A DNA stretch of 9,153 bases, from positions 1 to 9,153 of the forward strand of contig CAMWMT010000068.1 in NCBI GenBank assembly GCA_947175375.1, in the 5' to 3' direction. A program made the position numbers and the translations under genes. The notes below the pieces were generated by a model that was given only the letters and a program-made list of their open reading frames with translations, searched no databases and was not told the DNA's origin. The stretch comes from an uncultured Clostridiaceae bacterium (GTDB taxonomy: Bacteria > Bacillota > Clostridia > Lachnospirales > Lachnospiraceae). Positions 6,893 to 9,153 of this stretch are shown piece after piece; the stretch's first letter is position 1; every line of letters starts with the position of its first letter.

Positions 6893-7084
6893 GGGGCTGT
6901 CGGGAAACGGGGTCCCGGCTGTATGATAAGCGCTCGTATGGAGTGTATCGGACAGGGGATCGGCTTTGTCCGTCTCAATCGGACTTAGACGTCCGCTTGA
7001 GACGGACAAAACCGATCCCCCGTCCGCTCCAATCCACACAGCACTGCTTATCATACAGCCGAGACTGCACTTTCCGGCAGCTCC
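6893..7084. repeat. ~190-bp imperfect palindrome (MITE-like element or giant hairpin)
   Basis: Two arms of ~92 nt (6893-6984 and 6991-7084) flank a six-base loop (6985-6990). The inner 35 bp (6950-6984 with 6991-7025) pair at 32 positions. GGCTGTATGATAAGC (6917-6931) pairs perfectly with its complement at 7046-7060. The outer ends GGGGCTGTCGG and CCGGCAGCTCC (6893-6903, 7074-7084) pair with two G-U wobbles. No protein is credible inside it. It could be a non-autonomous mobile element, a structured RNA or an oversized terminator. I see no convincing target duplication next to its ends. Confidence 0.85.
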
Positions 7085-7101
7085 ATTTTTTGGATATTTT
7101 T
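7078..7101 (+). terminator. Possible transcription end formed by the palindrome base and T-run
   Basis: The 3' arm of the palindrome ends CAGCTCC (7078-7084) and is followed at once by A and six Ts (7086-7091), then a second T-rich run (7097-7101). A transcript of the 206-residue gene would fold the whole palindrome and end in U-rich RNA, as in an intrinsic terminator, although the stem is far longer than usual. Confidence 0.45.
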
Positions 7102-7128
7102 CTTACGGTAGTAGAAAAGCAGAAGATG

Positions 7129-7137
7129 TGATATAAT
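7129..7137 (+). promoter_or_regulatory. Extended -10 promoter candidate (distal)
   Basis: TGATATAAT contains a perfect TATAAT (7132-7137) with the TGn extension. No good -35 is found 16-18 bases upstream, which extended -10 promoters can tolerate. It would give a leader of ~100 nt before the phosphopantetheinyl transferase. Confidence 0.5.
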
Positions 7138-7138
7138 G

Positions 7139-7169
7139 TCACCAACTGAAGCGAAGCGGAAGTTGATGA
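7139..7169 (+). other. Imperfect hairpin between the two promoter candidates
   Basis: TCACCAACT (7139-7147) pairs with AGTTGATGA (7161-7169) at eight of nine positions around a 13-base purine-rich loop. It starts two bases after the distal -10, so it would be at the 5' end of that transcript. A regulator site or mRNA-stabilising hairpin is possible; nothing shows which. Confidence 0.35.
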
Positions 7170-7187
7170 CCTGCGCGAGCTTCCTTA

Positions 7188-7196
7188 TGATATAAT
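7188..7196 (+). promoter_or_regulatory. Extended -10 promoter candidate (proximal)
   Basis: TGATATAAT again holds a perfect TATAAT (7191-7196) with TGn. The nearest -35-like hexamer, TTGATG (7163-7168), is 22 bases away, too far for a standard promoter. It would yield a ~38-nt leader for the gene at 7241. Confidence 0.5.
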
Positions 7197-7225
7197 GAGT
7201 GTGTATTCTGCAGTGCAGTAAGGAA

Positions 7226-7236
7226 AAGGAGGAAGG
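7226..7236 (+). promoter_or_regulatory. Ribosome binding site fixing the phosphopantetheinyl transferase start
   Basis: AAGGAGGAAGG lies just before ATG 7241. It decides for this start over an in-frame GTG at 7199, which coincides with the proximal promoter and has no RBS. Confidence 0.85.
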
Positions 7237-7240
7237 TCAA

Positions 7241-7966
7241 ATGAGTACCCGAATCTATGCAATGAATATTACGGGGAAAGATTATATGGATGAAGCATAT
7301 GCTCCTTATCTGACCAAAGCGAGAAAAACAGAAGCGCAGAAGAGGCGTAAGACCCGGGACAGGCAGCTCTGTCTGGCGGCAGAGGTACTGTTGAATCTTT
7401 CTTTGGAGTTGGCAGGGATTGGCATGTCTCTGCCGGCTGTATATCAGAGAAATCCATATGGTAAGCCATATCTGACGGAGCATGAGGGAATCCACGTAAA
7501 CTGGTCGCATTCCGGAGATTGGGTGATCTGTGCCATATCGGACCGGGAGGTGGGAATCGACCTGCAGGATAACAGACGGGAACCGGGAGAGGCACTGATC
7601 CGGCGCATGCTGCAGCCGGAAGAGCTTTCTTATTATGAAAAGGTACCAGATGAACAGAAAAGACGGATTTTTTATGAATACTGGACAGTGAAGGAAAGCT
7701 TTTTGAAAGCGGTTGGAACGGGATTTCATATGCCGTTGGATAACTTCTATGTCCGGATGGAAGATGAGAATCCGCAGATTGTGCAGAGGGCAGGAGAAAA
7801 ATCTTATATCTGTAGACTGCTGGATTTTGCAGATGATGGATATACAGCATCATTATGTGTGGAGAAAGAAACAGCCAGGAAGGGAATGCACAGAGTGATA
7901 AAGGAACAGAGCATGGAGTGTATTCAGAATAAGCAAAAGGAACTGGTAGAAATCCGATATTTATAA
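7241..7966 (+). CDS. 4'-phosphopantetheinyl transferase, Sfp family
   Basis: This 241-residue cytoplasmic enzyme transfers the phosphopantetheine arm of coenzyme A to a serine of a carrier protein. Sfp-type signatures in order are NPYGKPYL (71-78), VNWSHSGDWVICAIS (86-100), VGIDLQ (104-109) and YWTVKESFLKAVGTGF (147-162). These correspond to the CoA-binding and Mg2+-binding motifs of the two-domain (pseudo-dimer) Sfp class, not the ~120-residue AcpS class. D107 and E152 fit metal ligands; the usual acidic residue at 109 is Gln here. No NRPS or PKS gene is in the window, so the partner carrier protein is unknown and could be fatty-acid ACP. It heads a probable three-gene unit with a sirtuin and DUF951, 42 bp before the sirtuin start. 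Confidence 0.92.
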   Translation: MSTRIYAMNITGKDYMDEAYAPYLTKARKTEAQKRRKTRDRQLCLAAEVLLNLSLELAGIGMSLPAVYQRNPYGKPYLTEHEGIHVNWSHSGDWVICAISDREVGIDLQDNRREPGEALIRRMLQPEELSYYEKVPDEQKRRIFYEYWTVKESFLKAVGTGFHMPLDNFYVRMEDENPQIVQRAGEKSYICRLLDFADDGYTASLCVEKETARKGMHRVIKEQSMECIQNKQKELVEIRYL

Positions 7967-7992
7967 AGACATGGAAGCATGCATGATAGGAG

Positions 7993-7999
7993 AAGGGAG
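7993..7999 (+). promoter_or_regulatory. Ribosome binding site deciding the sirtuin start
   Basis: AAGGGAG lies nine bases before ATG 8009. The in-frame ATG at 7979 has a purine run only one base away, too close to function, so 8009 is preferred. Confidence 0.65.
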
Positions 8000-8008
8000 A
8001 TCAGGAAG

Positions 8009-8728
8009 ATGACAGAGGCACTGGAAACATTAAGACAATGGATTGAAGAGAGCGACAATATTGTATTTTTCGGGGGCGCGGGAGTCTCCACAGAGAGCGG
8101 GATCCCGGATTTCAGAAGTGTGGATGGGCTGTATCATCAGCAGTATGACTATCCGCCGGAGACAATCTTGAGCCATACTTTTTATAGGAAGAAGACGGAA
8201 GAATTTTATGGCTTTTACCGGGCCAAAATGTTGGCGCTGGATGCAAAGCCCAATGCGGCGCATAAGAAGCTTGCCCAGTGGGAACAGGAGGGAAAGCTTC
8301 GTGCTGTTGTGACTCAGAATATCGACGGGCTTCATCAGGCAGCAGGGAGCAAGACTGTCTATGAGCTTCATGGTTCCGTACATCGGAATTACTGTGAAAA
8401 ATGCGGTGCTTTCTATGATGCAGAGTATATTCTGAATTCCACAGGGGTTCCGGTCTGTGAGAAATGTAACGGACAGATCAAGCCGGATGTGGTCCTGTAC
8501 GAAGAAGGGCTTGATACGGCGACGATGCAGGGTGCTATCCGCGCCATCAGTCAAGCAGACATCCTGATCATTGGCGGAACCTCTCTGACGGTCTATCCGG
8601 CAGCAGGGCTCATTGACTATTATAAAGGAAACAAGCTGGTACTGATCAACAAGTCCGTGACGCCCATGGATTCTCAGGCGGACTTGCTTCTGCAGGGAAG
8701 TATTGGGGAGATTTTTAGCCAGTTGTAG
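8009..8728 (+). CDS. NAD-dependent protein deacylase, Sir2 family (CobB-like)
   Basis: This 239-residue sirtuin removes acetyl or other acyl groups from protein lysines, using NAD+ and yielding nicotinamide and O-acyl-ADP-ribose. The Rossmann core is seen as FFGGAGVSTESGIPDFRS (20-37), TQNIDGLH (102-109), catalytic H121 in ELHGS (119-123), GGTSLTVYPAAGL (189-201) and LVLINK (210-215). The structural zinc site has two CxxC pairs, C129/C132 and C150/C153. KPDVVLYEE (158-166) follows the zinc module, as in bacterial class U/III enzymes such as Thermotoga Sir2. The length is normal and all key residues are present, so it should be active. It sits between an Sfp-type transferase and DUF951, transcribed in the same direction. 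Its substrates cannot be deduced. Confidence 0.95.
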   Translation: MTEALETLRQWIEESDNIVFFGGAGVSTESGIPDFRSVDGLYHQQYDYPPETILSHTFYRKKTEEFYGFYRAKMLALDAKPNAAHKKLAQWEQEGKLRAVVTQNIDGLHQAAGSKTVYELHGSVHRNYCEKCGAFYDAEYILNSTGVPVCEKCNGQIKPDVVLYEEGLDTATMQGAIRAISQADILIIGGTSLTVYPAAGLIDYYKGNKLVLINKSVTPMDSQADLLLQGSIGEIFSQL

Positions 8729-8752
8729 ATATAGATTTAACAGGAGTGAGAG

Positions 8753-8935
8753 ATGGATTATCAGGTAGGAGATATTGTGAAACTGAAAAAACCCCATCCC
8801 TGTGGAAGCCAGGAATGGGAGATCTTGCGGGTTGGGGCAGATTTTAGGTTGAAGTGTGAAGGCTGCGGCCATCAGGTCATGGTGAGCCGGAAGCTGGTAG
8901 AAAAAAATACCCGCGGGCTGCGAAAAAAAGCTTGA
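8753..8935 (+). CDS. DUF951 family small protein (YyzM-like)
   Basis: This 60-residue basic protein begins MDYQVGDIVKLKKPHPCGS and has KCEGCGH at 34-40. The pattern fits DUF951 (PF06107), which includes B. subtilis YyzM, a protein of unknown function. Cys17, Cys35 and Cys38 with His40 could form a small zinc site, and the fold is probably an SH3-like or KOW-like beta barrel; both are inference. The C-terminal tail is Lys/Arg-rich, suggesting nucleic acid or ribosome contact. RBS AGGAGTGA (8742-8749) precedes ATG. It lies 24 bp after the sirtuin gene, and its stop codon is embedded in the -35 element of the next promoter. In many Firmicutes it neighbours ychF and rpsF, consistent with rpsF here. 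Confidence 0.9.
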   Translation: MDYQVGDIVKLKKPHPCGSQEWEILRVGADFRLKCEGCGHQVMVSRKLVEKNTRGLRKKA

Positions 8936-8960
8936 AAATAAAGGAAAATTATAATATAAT
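8932..8960 (+). promoter_or_regulatory. Housekeeping sigma-A type promoter for rpsF
   Basis: TTGAAA (8932-8937), a 17-bp spacer and TATAAT (8955-8960) form a near-consensus promoter, the best in the window. The -35 overlaps the TGA stop of the DUF951 gene (8933-8935). Transcription should start near 8967, giving a leader of ~85 nt. Confidence 0.85.
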
Positions 8961-8966
8961 ACTATT

Positions 8967-9051
8967 CTGTGATATATTATGGCTTCATATATGGGGCATT
9001 CCTTGCGCATATCTCTGAATGTGCGCCAGAGACCAAAAGGAGGTAAAGAGC
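8967..9051 (+). promoter_or_regulatory. rpsF 5' leader with mutually exclusive hairpins and strong RBS
   Basis: GCGCATAT (9005-9012) pairs with ATGTGCGC (9019-9026) over loop CTCTGA. The alternative TCTCTG (9012-9017) with CAGAGA (9027-9032) uses overlapping bases, so only one can form. RBS AAGGAGGT (9037-9044) lies 7 bases before ATG 9052. S6:S18-binding leaders that repress their own operon are known in many bacteria; I do not clearly see the characteristic CCG-containing internal loop, so autoregulation is only possible. Confidence 0.45.
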
Positions 9052-9153
9052 ATGAACAAGTACGAATTAGCATTGATTGTGAGTGCAAAAATCGAAGATG
9101 ACGAGAGAGCGGCTGCCGTAGAGAAGGCAAAAGAGATCATTACACGTTTCGTC
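9052..9153 (+). CDS. rpsF: 30S ribosomal protein S6 (partial, 3' end outside window)
   Basis: The first 34 codons read MNKYELALIVSAKIEDDERA and onward. The MxKYE-(L/T)-(A/M)-(L/Y)-IV start is typical of ribosomal protein S6, followed by the first helix containing ERAAAVEKAKEII. S6 binds S18 and helps to form the 30S platform. The gene is cut by the window edge. In most Firmicutes rpsF is followed by ssb and rpsR, which cannot be checked here. It has its own near-consensus promoter and structured leader, consistent with high and growth-linked expression. Confidence 0.93.
   Translation, partial: MNKYELALIVSAKIEDDERAAAVEKAKEIITRFV

Noticed and set aside
6775..7131. 118-residue open frame running from the end of the 206-residue gene through the palindrome
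   Set aside because: It starts inside a well supported gene, has no RBS, is basic and irregular, and is open mainly because of the palindrome.
6865..7165. Twelve-base near repeat AAGCGGAAG(C/T)TG at 6865-6876 and 7154-7165 around the palindrome
   Set aside because: It is not adjacent to the palindrome ends and is short and purine-rich, so it is probably chance rather than a target duplication.
7199..7240. Upstream GTG start for the phosphopantetheinyl transferase
   Set aside because: It overlaps the proximal -10 region, while a strong RBS precedes ATG 7241.
8030..9130. Long antisense open frame of 366 residues
   Set aside because: It opposes the sirtuin, DUF951 and rpsF genes and the rpsF promoter. 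Its translation has no recognisable domain, and it is explained by codon bias of the sense genes.
1..9153. CRISPR array, tRNA, rRNA or complete insertion sequence
   Set aside because: No regularly spaced repeats, cloverleaf, ribosomal RNA segments or transposase motifs were seen.

Overview
The window looks like chromosomal DNA from a low-to-mid GC Clostridia, most likely a Lachnospiraceae-type Firmicute. The evidence is the AAGGAGG-type ribosome binding sites, all genes on one strand, and a tmk-holB-ricT-rsmI neighbourhood like the Bacillus subtilis yaaO-tmk-holB-yaaT-yabC region. DUF951 next to rpsF also resembles B. subtilis yyzM/rpsF. Species cannot be decided from the sequence alone. Every supported gene is on the + strand.

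Region 1 (1-508): a broken remnant and an intact gene for small four-helix EamA/SMR-type membrane proteins, probably once a two-subunit transporter. Region 2 (510-6152): a tight, often overlapping run of six genes: Orn/Lys/Arg decarboxylase, thymidylate kinase, DNA polymerase III delta prime, RicT (PSP1 domain), 16S rRNA methyltransferase RsmI, and a TrmN6/YabB-like tRNA methyltransferase. It couples nucleotide supply, replication and RNA processing or modification. Compared with Bacillus it lacks yaaQ, yaaR, yabA and yazA, and rsmI precedes yabB. Region 3 (6153-7240): a candidate sigma-28 (motility sigma) promoter, a strong RBS and an uncharacterised 206-residue protein. A ~190-bp imperfect palindrome ending in a T-run follows, then two extended -10 promoter candidates. 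Region 4 (7241-8935): an Sfp-type phosphopantetheinyl transferase, a zinc-type sirtuin and a DUF951 protein. Region 5 (8932-9153): a near-consensus promoter overlapping the DUF951 stop codon, an ~85-nt leader with competing hairpins, and the first 34 codons of rpsF.

Most of the window is housekeeping. The least explained part is region 3. There the promoter shape, and an N-terminal region reminiscent of FlgM-like flagellar proteins, suggest that the 206-residue protein belongs to the motility regulon. A large hairpin of unknown origin lies immediately downstream. No CRISPR array, rRNA, tRNA or complete insertion sequence was seen.
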